Below, piece by piece: positions 1 through 6,186 of a stretch of 6,186 nucleotides of DNA. The notes beneath the pieces are model-generated. The model was not told where the DNA came from and searched no databases. It saw only the letters and a program-made list of their open reading frames with translations. Within the stretch, counting starts at the first letter, position 1; the number at the start of each line of letters is the position of its first letter. The DNA comes from Actinomycetota bacterium (lineage in GTDB: Bacteria > Acidobacteriota > Blastocatellia > Chloracidobacteriales > Chloracidobacteriaceae), in NCBI GenBank assembly GCA_013298335.1, contig JAAFHI010000223.1:1-6186 (forward strand), given 5' to 3'. The position numbers and the translations under genes are program-made.

Positions 1-3000
1 CTACTCTGACCCTTTTTCGCTCACCACGGCGGGCGCGGTTGAAAACCGGGATGTCCGCCTGGCGGGTGTCGGGACCATCGAGGGAACGGCCCGCAACAGT
101 ACCGGCGAACTGCTCAATCAGGGGACGGTCAGCTATACCAGTACCTCTGAAGGACCGGAAATCCGCCTCTCCGCGCCGGTACAGGCCGACGGCACGTTCC
201 GTTTCCCGGGCGTTCCGGCGGGCGGATTCAGCTTGAGTCTGACGGTTGAGGGCCGGGTCGGGGTGGGCGCGGCGAGCGGCACGGTGGCCGCGGGTCAGAT
301 TGCGCAAACCGTATTGACGCTTTCCGACGCGGGCACGGTTGTGGGCCGCGCGCTCGGCGGCGCGAACGGCACTATCGGCATTCCGAACGTGAAGGCCACG
401 CTTTACATGACGAGCGGGGCTTACATGGGAACGACGTTTGTGGCCTACAGCAATTCGGCGGGCCGCTTCGGATTCGGCGCGGTGCCGCTCGGGAACTTCT
501 CGCTGCGGGCCGACGATTTCGTCAATCTCGCCGGAGCGGAGACTTCGGGCGTGCTTACGACCAACGGTCAGGTGGTGGACCTTGGCGATCTCGCGCTCGA
601 CGGCACGCCGATTTCGGTTGCCTCAAATGTTCCGGCAAACGGCGCGCTCGCTCCCCGCGAGTCGGACATCCTCATCACCTTCTCCGAACCCGCGAAACCG
701 TCGACCGTCGACGGGTCATCCGTCCGCCTGCTGACCGGGTCCACGCCGGTCGAGACCACGCTTGCATTGTCCGCCGACGGACTGACCGCCACGCTTCACC
801 CGACCACCCGTCTTTCAAACGCCACTGCCTACACCGTGCTCGTCACGACCAATCTGGCGGACCGCGTCGGCAACCGACTGGTGAAGAACGTGGTTTCAAC
901 TTTCACCACCGTGGACGACATCCCGCCGGTGCTGCTCGCCGTCGATCCGGTTGACCGCGCGGTGCAGGTGCCGCTGGCGCACCAGTTCAAGGCGACCTTC
1001 GACGAGCCGCTCTCGCCCACTCAAAGCCAGAATGTGATGCGTGTGACAACGCTGGCCGGACAGCCCGTCAATGGAACGCTCACCGTCACGACGCTTTCCG
1101 ACGGCAAGGGACGGCTGGTGCTCGACGTCACGGAACTCGTGGAATCGACCAACTACATTTTGACGGTCGCGGGTGTAACGGATGTGGCTGGAAACGTCCA
1201 GGTCGGATCGAGCGTGACCGGATTCGCGTCGTCCGACTTCACCAACCCGGTTGTCGGCCCCGTGTCGGTCAACGGCGCGGAAATCATTGACACGCCGACC
1301 ATCACGATTCCACCGACTCCGATCTTCACGGCGGACCTGACCGATGACGCATCGGGAATCGACCCGGCAACGCTCGTTGCAACGCTCGACGGCACGGCCA
1401 TCACAGGCTTCACGCTCACCGCTCAAGGTCCTGAACCCAACCCGGCTTATCGCTTTGGCTGGAATCCGGTGACGCTCGCCGACGGCACCCACACGATTGT
1501 GTTGCAGGTGAAGGACCGCGCCCGCAACCTGAGCCTCCTACGCACGGCAACATTCACGACCGTGGCCGATCCGCTTCCGGTCGTGACCATCGACAATCCG
1601 ACGGCCAACGCCGAACTCGTTCAGGGGCAGCGGCTCACGCTGCGGGCGACGGCGACCGACAACACTTCGGTGGCGGAAGTGAAGTTTTCGGTCAACGGCG
1701 TCGAGTTCGGACGTTCGACCAACGCGCCATATCAGGCGATTTACCGCGTTCCTTCGGACGCGACCCAGGTCACCATCGAGGCCACGGCGACCGATTCGGT
1801 CGGTCAGAACGCCACTGCCACCCGGACGCTCCCGGTCATTCCCGATCCCGGAACGACCGTCACCGGACGGGTCTTCGACGCCAATGGTCAGCCCGTTTTG
1901 AACGCGACCGTCACGGCTCAGGGCCGCACGGGAGCAACCGATGCTGACGGACGCTTTACCCTGACGAACGTCTCGACGGTCGATGGCGACTTCCACGTTC
2001 TGACCCACGCCGGACTCGGCAAAGATCGGATTTTCGGCGACAGCCAGTCGGTCACGCCGGTTCTTCGCGGTTCGGTTGACGCCGGAACCATCATCGCAAC
2101 CCTTCCCGTGCTCGACGACGCGCCAGGTCAGGCGCTGACCGAGTTTGAAAACACGGTCGCCCTGCCGTTCCCGGTCCGGATCGGGGGCAATGACTACCAA
2201 AGCCTGATCGTTAGCCAAAACGGAACGATTGCCTTCGACAACGGCTCGCCGTCAGAAGCTTTCCCGAACGGTCGCCCGATGCTTCAGGTATTTGGAAATC
2301 CCTATGGCAATTTGGTGACGGTTGACATGAATGCCAACCGGGCGGTCGTGTCCTGGCGCGGCTCCGACAACGCAATCCTGTTCCAGAGCATTCTCTTTGC
2401 TTCGGGACGAATCCAGTACGGCTACGGCGAGTTCACCGTCTTTACCGGGCAGGTCGGGCTCACCCCCGGCGGCACGCCCTCCCCGACGGTTCTTGACTGG
2501 CGTACGACCACGGACGGAACCATTGCTCCGAACCTGGCCGCGTCAAAAACCTACCAGGGACAATCCCGAGTCGGCTTTGATCCGTTCGACATGGGATCGA
2601 GTTTCATCAACCTGACTCCGACCCTCGCGGGCGGGTATGGCGTCTTCGCCCAAAGCTCGACCATTGACCGGTCCGGCCCCGTTGCGCTCCGGGTGACGCC
2701 CGCGCCCAACGCCACGGAAGTCCCGACTGCCTCGGTTGTGACGGTTGAGTTCAACGAACCGATCGATCCCGCCCAGTATTTCGGGGACGCGCTCACGCTT
2801 CAAAAATATGATCTTTTTGAAACTTATCAGGGCGCGGTGCCGGGAGCGGTGTCGGTCAGTCAGGATGGGACGGTCCTGACCTTCACGCCGTCTGAACTCA
2901 GCACGGGCTGGCAGTACCGGTTCGTTCTGAATTACGTCAAAGATGTGGCGGGAAACTACAGTGGATCGTTTCCGGCCCCGTTCCGCACCGTCAACCTGGC

Positions 3001-6000
3001 GCCGTCGATCTTCATCACGAATCCGGCGGAAGGTGTGTCAGTCGTGGAGGGCCAGTCGCTGACGGTCAGCGGCACGGTGGCGGACGACACGCCGCTCCGG
3101 GCCAATCCGAACGGCACCCTTTTCGTAACCGCCAACGGCACGTCCTTTCCGGCGACGTTCGCCGGCGGCGAGTCCGGTACCTGGTCGGCGCGGGTGACCG
3201 TACCCTACGGAGTGCAGGAACTTGTACTGCGGGCAGGTGTCTCCGACGGCGAACTGTGGGTCAACGCAACCCGCACCCTCAACATTACGCCCGATCCGCG
3301 CACGACCGTCACCGGTCGCATCGTTGACGCGAACGGTCAACCAATCGCCGACGCTTTGGTCAGAATCACCGAACGCAACCTCACGACCGCCTCGGGACCG
3401 GACGGCACGTTCAGCTTCCCGCAGGTGACGACCTCGGCGGGCAGCATCACCGTCACGGCGACGAAACTGTTCGTTACGGAAACGCTCTTCGGAACATCTC
3501 CCACGGTTGCGCCCGTAGCGGGCGGTACCACCGTGGTCGGCGACATCACGCTCGTCAACCGTCCGGGCTTTGAAAACGATCTCGGCACGCAACTCACGCT
3601 CACGAACGGCTCCTCGCAGGTCAACCTGCCGTTTGCCTTCAACTTCTACGGCCAGTCGCGGTCGAGCGTCTTTGTGAACCAGAACGGTGCGCTCACCTTC
3701 CAGTTCGCTGAAGGAAATACGAATCCCTCCTTGGGCAACCAACCCGCCATTGCGCCGTTCAAGGCGAACCAGTTCGGCGCGTGGAACAGCCCCGACTTCG
3801 GTATTTTCGTCAATACGAGCGTTCCGGGTCGCGCGGTCTTCACCTGGTGGGATTCGCGTTTTGCGTCAAACTTCAAGCGGTACCAGGTAACGCTCTACGC
3901 CGATGGCAGGGTTCAGTTCGCGTACCGCCAGATGCCGACCTCGGTTTTTGACACTTCGGTCGGATTGTCGCCCGGAACCGGAAGTGGAACGCAGATTATC
4001 GACTTTAGTGCGAATCCGAGCTTCTCCGTGAATTCGAACGAAACGATTCGTGAGTACTTCTCTGGAAATGTCTTTGATCTCGGCTCGTCGGTCATAACCT
4101 TTACGCCGCAAGGTGGCGGATATACCGGGACGGTCACGGCCAACCCCCAGGATGAAACCGGTCCGTTCGTGACCGCCTTCACCCCGACCGACAACCAGCG
4201 GGAAGTTCCGCAAACCACGACCGTTTCGGTGACCTTCAATGAAGCCCTCGATCCGGCCCAGGATTTTAGTCAGGTACTGAACCTTTACGCGAACGGACTT
4301 GGGACAATTTCCGGGGCCACGACGCTCGATCAATCCGGACGGGTATTGACCTTCGTGCCGGATCAGCCGCTCACGAGCGATACACAGTTCCAGGTGACGG
4401 CTAGAAATCAGCGTGACCTGGCCGGAAACGTTCAGACGGTGAACCGGTCCTGGTTCTTCACGACCGTGGACCAAACGGGGCCGGATTACACGATTCTCTA
4501 TAACTACCAACAGGCGGACGGACTTGAATCGCCTTTCCCGGACGGGAACTTCTCGGCGAGCCTTTCCGACCTGCTCAGCGACATCGATCCGGCGACCCTT
4601 CTGGTCACGCTCGACGGCGCGGATGTGACCGGACAGTCCACCCTGTTTGTTTCGGGCCGGAACGGGTCCTTCTCCCTGACCCCGTCCGGACCCCTCGCGG
4701 ACGGTCAGCATGCCTTCACGCTTCAGATTGCCGACATTCGCGGAAACATCACCAACCGGGCCGCGACCCTGACGATTTCAAGTCAGCCGCGGATCGACTC
4801 CGTGTCGCCCTCCGGCGGGTCCGAGCTGGGCGGAACGCAAATCCTGATTTCCGGGTACGGTCTGTTTGACACGAACGGAACCTATGCCTCAACGCCTTCG
4901 GTCTTCATTGGCGGAATTCCGGCCACGAATGTCCAGTTGGCGGGGCTGGGCGGCCTGAACGCCACGGTTCCGGCTTCATCGGTACTCGGTCCGGTTGCGG
5001 TGACGGTGGTCACAAACCACGGAAGCGCCGAACTGGCCGATGGCTTCACCTACACCGAAAGCCCGCAGATGCCGTTCCAGCCGGAAAACGACACGGTTCT
5101 GCTCTGGCATCTCGACGGCAATATCACCAATTGCAGTGACGGCTGTTATGACATCGGCCCGGGCGGGATCGACGCGGGGCCGCTCGACATCCACGTTGAC
5201 TACAACCAGACCGGATACGACGGGTACAACAACAGTCCGGAGGGTCGTTTCGGCACGGCGACCAACGCGCGGATCGTTGCCATTGCGGATAATGGCGCGC
5301 TCTCGTTCGGGGCCGGTGACTTTACGGGTGAAATTTGGGTCAAGGTCGATCCGAACCAGACCCGTTCCTCCGATGCTCCGCTGCTCGTCAAGGGCAACGG
5401 ATCGCCGGGTACGACCGAGTTTGAACTGTATCTGACGCCCGCCGGGGAACTGCGTGGCAAGGTTCAGGACGCGAGTGGTGTGGTGGCCGAAGTCACAACC
5501 GCGCCCGACAACGGTGGCGGTGGTGGGGTCATTATCGACTCGGCATCCAAACGACTCCGAGGCAAATCCGGGGTTCTCACAACACCCGATGAACAGTGGC
5601 ATCTGGTGACGATGGTACTGGACCGGGCAGGCAACCGGCTTGTCCTCTACACCGACGGACAGCAAGTGGCGACGAGCAATCTCCCGAGCGGTTTCGGACC
5701 AGTCGTTCAAACCAGTGAACGGTTTGTGGTGGGCAGTGACACACTTGTGACCACGGATGAGGTCCGGCTCTCGAACACGGCCCATTCGGCGACTGAAATC
5801 TCCAATACCTGGGACGGCGCGGCGCTTGGAACGCGACTGGTTCGGGTGACCCCGAACACCGTTTCCCGTGGCGCGACCACCCCGGTGACGGTGCTCGGCT
5901 ACAACCTGAACGGGGCAACGGCTGAAGTGACCGACGAACAGGGCACACCCTGGGCTGACACGACTGCAAGTGTTACCCAGCCGGCAAGAAGTTCGGCGAC

Positions 6001-6186
6001 AGTTTCAATCGTGGTCGGAAATTCAGCTCCGGTTGGAAGGGCGCATTTGAGGCTGACCGCCAACGGTCAAACCGGGTCGCTCCCGATTGACGTCGCTGTA
6101 CAATCTCCAGCCGCCGTTACCCCTGAAGCCGCGCTGCTCTGGCGGATGGAAACCTTTACCTATTCCTCCACGACGTTCCAGTACGG
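1..6186 (+). CDS. Giant modular extracellular/surface protein, internal fragment (CR, Big_5, Ig, nidogen-like, IPT/TIG and LamG domains)
   Basis: The frame whose first complete codon begins at base 2 is open to the last base: 2061 whole codons, no in-frame stop, both ends missing. The translation is a continuous string of recognisable beta-sandwich domains, so the frame is real along its whole length and there is no sign of a frameshift. The series runs from CR domains through Big_5/Ig domains, two nidogen-like domains, IPT, LamG, IPT and the start of a second LamG. The composition is rich in Thr, Val, Gly, Ala, Asn and Asp and very poor in Lys and Cys, as in many secreted proteins. No transmembrane segment, signal peptide, LPXTG-like anchor or enzyme active site is visible here. 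Family knowledge suggests adhesion, matrix or polysaccharide binding, or a spacer stalk. The exact function, secretion route and start codon cannot be read from this fragment. RHS, hydrolase or sorting domains could lie downstream. Confidence 0.95.
2..70 (+). other. C-terminal tail of a preceding CR (carboxypeptidase regulatory-like) domain
   Basis: The first 23 residues end in AGAVENRDVRLAG just before the next domain opens with GTIEG. This matches the closing strand of the later CR domains, for example AGQIAQTVLTLSDAG before GTVVG at 332 and NGQVVDLGDLALDG before 605. The window therefore opens in the last strand of an earlier CR unit, and the CR run is at least three units long here. The match rests on pattern similarity within this protein over a short stretch. 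Confidence 0.55.
71..328 (+). other. CR1: carboxypeptidase regulatory-like beta-sandwich domain
   Basis: Residues 24-109. The domain has the family's opening strand (GTIEGTARNSTGELLNQGTV), the central turn ADGTFRFPGVPAG, and the closing strand ending VLTLSDAG. The family (PF13620/PF13715 type) is a small transthyretin-like fold found in surface and outer-membrane proteins, where it acts as a structural or binding module rather than an enzyme. It is followed directly by another unit of the same kind. Confidence 0.75.
332..604 (+). other. CR2: carboxypeptidase regulatory-like domain
   Basis: Residues 111-201. It opens with GTVVGRALGGANGTIGIPNV, has the turn NSAGRFGFGAVPLGNFSL, and closes with QVVDLGDLALDG. 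The order of elements matches CR1, but the sequence is clearly diverged and the loop after the first strand is longer. It ends the N-terminal CR run of the window, and the chain then switches to Big_5-type Ig domains. Confidence 0.7.
608..919 (+). other. Big_5 (SbsA-type) Ig-like domain 1
   Basis: Residues 203-306. The signature is visible in order: a first strand ending in NVPANGALAP, then ILITFSEPAKPSTV (the ITF-S/N-EP motif), SADGLTATLHPTTRLSNATAYTVLV, a D-x-x-GN turn (ADRVGN), and a final STFTTVDD strand. This is the pattern of the bacterial Ig-like domain first described in the S-layer protein SbsA. It is a structural repeat of extracellular proteins with no enzymatic role. Confidence 0.8.
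920..1240 (+). other. Big_5 (SbsA-type) Ig-like domain 2
   Basis: Residues 307-413. It contains PPVLLAVDPVDRAVQVPLAHQ, KATFDEPLSPTQ (the F-D/N-EP-L-P motif), a G-R-L-V-L strand, STNYILTVAGVTDVAGN with the D-V-AGN turn, and a terminal strand near FASSDF. It follows Big_5 domain 1 with no linker, as expected for a tandem pair. The final strand lacks the usual FTT. Confidence 0.78.
1241..1570 (+). other. Ig-like domain with IDPATL motif, copy 1
   Basis: Residues 414-523. The core reads FTADLTDDASGIDPATLVAT, then a strand ending LADGTHTIVLQVKDRARNLS and a closing TATFTT. The D-x-SGIDPATL-x-x-x-LDG and LADG-H-x-x-x-x-L-x-x-D-x-x-x-N elements are typical of bacterial Ig-like domains that occur beside Big_5 domains. 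A second copy of the same subtype lies about 1075 codons downstream at 4472-4783. I cannot name the Pfam family with certainty. Confidence 0.65.
1571..1846 (+). other. Bacterial Ig domain (PF17957-like), first of block A
   Basis: Residues 524-615. The sequence PVVTIDNPTANAELVQGQRL, then RATATDNTSVAEVKFSVNG, APYQAIYRVPSDA and a closing strand ATATDSVGQNATATRT is the classic arrangement of the Ig domains that begin with a V-x-I-x-x-P-x-x-G/N strand and carry an A-x-D turn. It precedes CR3 and is the first domain of the duplicated four-domain block. Confidence 0.8.
1847..2113 (+). other. CR3: carboxypeptidase regulatory-like domain of block A
   Basis: Residues 616-704. It starts GTTVTGRVFDANGQPVLNAT, close to the family consensus G-x-V-x-D-x-x-G-x-P-x-x-x-A-x-V, followed by TGATDADGRFTLTNVS and a closing strand ending GTIIATLPVL. 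Its opening matches CR4 at 3296 nearly residue for residue, whereas it is far from CR1 and CR2. Confidence 0.85.
2117..2665 (+). other. Nidogen-like beta domain, copy A
   Basis: Residues 706-888. Hallmarks are a strand ending LPFPVRIGGNDYQSLIVSQN with the QNG-x-I-x-F turn at 2216-2236, then AVVSWRGSDN, FQSILFASGRIQYGYGEFT and VGLTPGGT. In nidogen-type (NIDO) domains an NG-x-x-x-F strand is followed by a W-containing strand, an F/Y-Q-x-x-L-x-x-G-R-x-x-F/Y hairpin and a G-x-x-x-G turn, and the same order is seen here. NIDO domains are extracellular and associated with adhesion. The match is by motif order only. An unnamed beta domain specific to bacteria remains possible. Confidence 0.55.
2672..2995 (+). 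other. Big_5 (SbsA-type) Ig-like domain 3, last of block A
   Basis: Residues 891-998. It has all Big_5 landmarks: RVTPAPNATEVPTASVVTVE, FNEPIDPAQ, SVSQDGTVLTFTPSELSTGW, a VKDVAGNYSG turn and a closing FRTVN. It has an extra stretch between the FNEP motif and the next strand (around DLFETYQGAVPG). The chain then goes directly to another Ig domain, without the IDPATL-type domain that follows Big_5 domains 2 and 4. Confidence 0.85.
2999..3295 (+). other. Bacterial Ig domain, first of block B
   Basis: Residues 1000-1098. It reads PSIFITNPAEGVSVVEGQSL, SGTVADDTPL, then a Gly/Asn-rich stretch and VPYGVQELVLRAGVSDG. This is the counterpart of the Ig domain at 1571: same opening strand, same Q-x-L-x-x-x-x-x-A-x-D pattern, and the same position immediately before a CR domain. 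Confidence 0.75.
3296..3559 (+). other. CR4: carboxypeptidase regulatory-like domain of block B
   Basis: Residues 1099-1186. It begins RTTVTGRIVDANGQPIADAL, carries the turn ASGPDGTFSFPQV and ends with a strand VVGDITLVN. It is the closest relative in the window of CR3. At DNA level the two share only short identical runs such as ACGACCGTCACCGG, and most third positions differ, so the duplication is not recent. Confidence 0.85.
3560..4150 (+). other. Nidogen-like beta domain, copy B
   Basis: Residues 1187-1383. It shows FENDLG, VNLPFAFNFYGQSRSSVFVN, the QNGALTF turn at 3680-3700, then AIAPFKA, AVFTWWDS, RYQVTLYADGRVQFAYRQM and VGLSPGTG. This copy fits the nidogen-type order better than copy A because it has the double Trp strand and a clear Y-Q-V-T-L-x-x-DGR-x-x-F-x-Y hairpin. 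The assignment remains motif-based. Confidence 0.6.
4151..4471 (+). other. Big_5 (SbsA-type) Ig-like domain 4, last of block B
   Basis: Residues 1384-1490. Landmarks are GPFVTAFTPTDNQREVPQTT, VSVTFNEALDPAQ, QSGRVLTFVPDQPLTSDTQF, RDLAGN and the terminal WFFTTVD. This is the most canonical Big_5 copy in the window and lines up with domain 3 along its length. Confidence 0.87.
4472..4783 (+). other. Ig-like domain with IDPATL motif, copy 2
   Basis: Residues 1491-1594. It contains NFSASLSDLLSDIDPATLLV, LDGADVTG, then LADGQHAFTLQIADIRGNIT and ATLTI. Every landmark of the domain at 1241-1570 recurs in the same order. As there, it follows a Big_5 domain, so Big_5 plus IDPATL-Ig appears to be a recurring pair. 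Confidence 0.65.
4787..5059 (+). other. IPT/TIG domain 1
   Basis: Residues 1596-1686. It has the IPT/TIG consensus in order: PRIDSVSPSGGSELGGTQIL, ISGYGL, SVFIGGIPATNVQ, NATVPASSVLGPVAVTVVTN and GFTYTES. IPT/TIG domains are immunoglobulin-like folds common in bacterial surface and carbohydrate-active proteins, where they act as binding or spacer modules. Here the domain sits between the Big_5/Ig region and the first LamG domain and marks a change in architecture. Confidence 0.9.
5093..5815 (+). other. LamG / concanavalin A-like jelly-roll domain 1
   Basis: Residues 1698-1938. Characteristic strands are TVLLWHLDGN, LSFGAGDFTGEIWVKVD, LLVKGNGS, EFELYLTPAGELRGKV, EQWHLVTMVLDRAGNRLVLY, TDGQQVATS and the terminal TTDEVRLSNTAHSATEI. 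This fits the bacterial Laminin_G_3 type (PF13385), a calcium- or sugar-binding jelly roll of secreted proteins. The domain holds the only two cysteine codons in the window (5132-5134 and 5144-5146) and a loop with five glycines in a row (5513-5527) followed by a basic patch. Ligand specificity cannot be inferred. Confidence 0.85.
5834..6106 (+). other. IPT/TIG-like domain 2 (diverged)
   Basis: Residues 1945-2035. It reads RVTPNTVSRGATTPVTVLGY, then NLNGATAEVTDEQG, TASVTQPARSSATVSIVVGN, PVGRAHLRLTANGQTGSLPI and DVAV. The P-x-x-x-x-G, V-x-G-x-N-L and P-G/V-G-x-x-x-L pattern is that of an IPT-like Ig domain, though weaker than IPT 1. It lies between two LamG-type sequences, so LamG-IPT may be a repeating unit. 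Confidence 0.55.
6107..6184 (+). other. Start of a probable second LamG domain (truncated by window end)
   Basis: Residues 2036-2061. TPEAALLWRMETFTYSST mirrors the opening of LamG 1 (PENDTVLLWHLDGN): a Pro/Glu-containing linker followed by a hydrophobic LLW strand with the same spacing. Only the first strand is in the window, so the call is an inference from the parallel position after an IPT domain. Confidence 0.45.

Larger units (their letters stand above)
1571..2995 (+). repeat. Four-domain block A (Ig-CR-nidogen-like-Big_5)
   Basis: About 475 codons. The domain order is the same as in block B (2999-4471). Landmarks line up: the CR openings at 1847 and 3296 are 1449 bases apart, and the QNG turns at 2216 and 3680 are 1464 bases apart, so the period is about 483-488 codons. 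The pair most likely arose by in-frame duplication of a multi-domain segment. Protein motifs are kept while the DNA has diverged. Confidence 0.75.
2999..4471 (+). repeat. Four-domain block B (Ig-CR-nidogen-like-Big_5)
   Basis: About 491 codons, directly following block A with no linker. The strongest conservation with A is at the CR opening (V-T-G-R-x-x-DANGQP) and the Big_5 landmarks (FNEP/FNEA, D-x-AGN). The nidogen-like copy is longer and more canonical here. The block is followed by an IDPATL-type Ig domain, which is missing after block A. Confidence 0.75.

Noticed and set aside
39..734. Plus-strand ORFs at 39-236 and 438-734
   Set aside because: Arg/Ser/Pro-rich out-of-frame translations overlapping CR1, CR2 and Big_5 domain 1. 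They have no recognisable motif and no separate ribosome-binding context.
1847..3559. Recent DNA-level duplication or assembly artefact at CR3 and CR4
   Set aside because: The two openings encode very similar residues but share only short identical DNA runs (about 14 bases) and differ at many third positions, so this is an old duplication rather than an assembly duplicate.
608..4471. Cadherin or fibronectin type III repeats
   Set aside because: The FNEP, D-x-AGN and FTT landmarks fit Big_5/SbsA-type domains. The calcium motifs of cadherins (DxNDN, LDRE) and the Trp/Tyr/Leu core pattern of fibronectin type III are not seen.
5040..5435. Plus-strand ORF of 131 codons inside the IPT/LamG region
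   Set aside because: Arg/Ser/Thr-rich low-complexity translation out of frame with the well-supported IPT and LamG sequence, typical of a GC-rich shadow frame.
896..5785. Series of long minus-strand ORFs (896-1492, 1538-2218, 3038-3742, 3866-4711, 4976-5785)
   Set aside because: All lie in the antisense frame in exact register with the sense codons, where stops can arise only opposite TTA, CTA or TCA codons. Those are rare in this GC-rich gene; for example, the one at 896-898 is a sense Ser TCA. Their translations are Arg-rich and without domain pattern, while the sense frame encodes continuous domains.
1..6186. CRISPR array, tRNA/rRNA, insertion sequence, promoter or terminator
   Set aside because: No short direct repeats with regular spacers, no tRNA-like or rRNA-like stretch, no transposase or terminal inverted repeats, and no non-coding gap that could hold regulatory sites. 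The whole window is coding.

Overview
The window lies entirely inside one very large protein-coding gene on the + strand. Reading from base 2, the frame stays open for 2061 complete codons with no stop, start region or gene boundary at either end. The gene therefore starts upstream and ends downstream, and the protein is longer than about 2060 residues. There is no intergenic DNA, and I see no RNA gene, mobile element, CRISPR array, promoter or terminator.

The product is a modular beta-sandwich protein of the extracellular or cell-surface type. Domain order by residue of the visible part: tail of a carboxypeptidase-regulatory-like (CR) domain (1-23), CR1 (24-109), CR2 (111-201), two SbsA/Big_5-type Ig domains (203-306, 307-413), an Ig-like domain with an IDPATL motif (414-523), another bacterial Ig domain (524-615), CR3 (616-704), a nidogen-like domain (706-888), Big_5 (891-998), Ig (1000-1098), CR4 (1099-1186), a second nidogen-like domain (1187-1383), Big_5 (1384-1490), a second IDPATL Ig domain (1491-1594), IPT/TIG (1596-1686), LamG/concanavalin-like (1698-1938), a second IPT/TIG-like domain (1945-2035) and the first strand of what looks like a second LamG (2036-2061 onward). 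The four-domain block Ig-CR-nidogen-Big_5 occurs twice with a period near 483 codons. This points to growth by duplication of multi-domain segments followed by long divergence.

No catalytic motif is visible. The domains are those of adhesion, carbohydrate or matrix binding, and stalk building. The most economical reading is a giant secreted or surface-anchored adhesin or stalk-like protein. Its signal peptide, anchor or secretion domain, and any terminal effector would lie outside the window. The protein is very poor in lysine (about 19 by hand count) and has only two cysteines, four residues apart, in the LamG domain.

The DNA is GC-rich, with G/C preferred at third codon positions and few TTA, CTA, TCA or AGR codons. 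Such giant CR/Big_5/IPT/LamG mosaics are known from Acidobacteriota, Verrucomicrobiota, Planctomycetota and related environmental bacteria. I cannot assign a phylum from this window, and Acidobacteriota is only a guess. The long antisense ORFs are codon-register shadows of the real gene.
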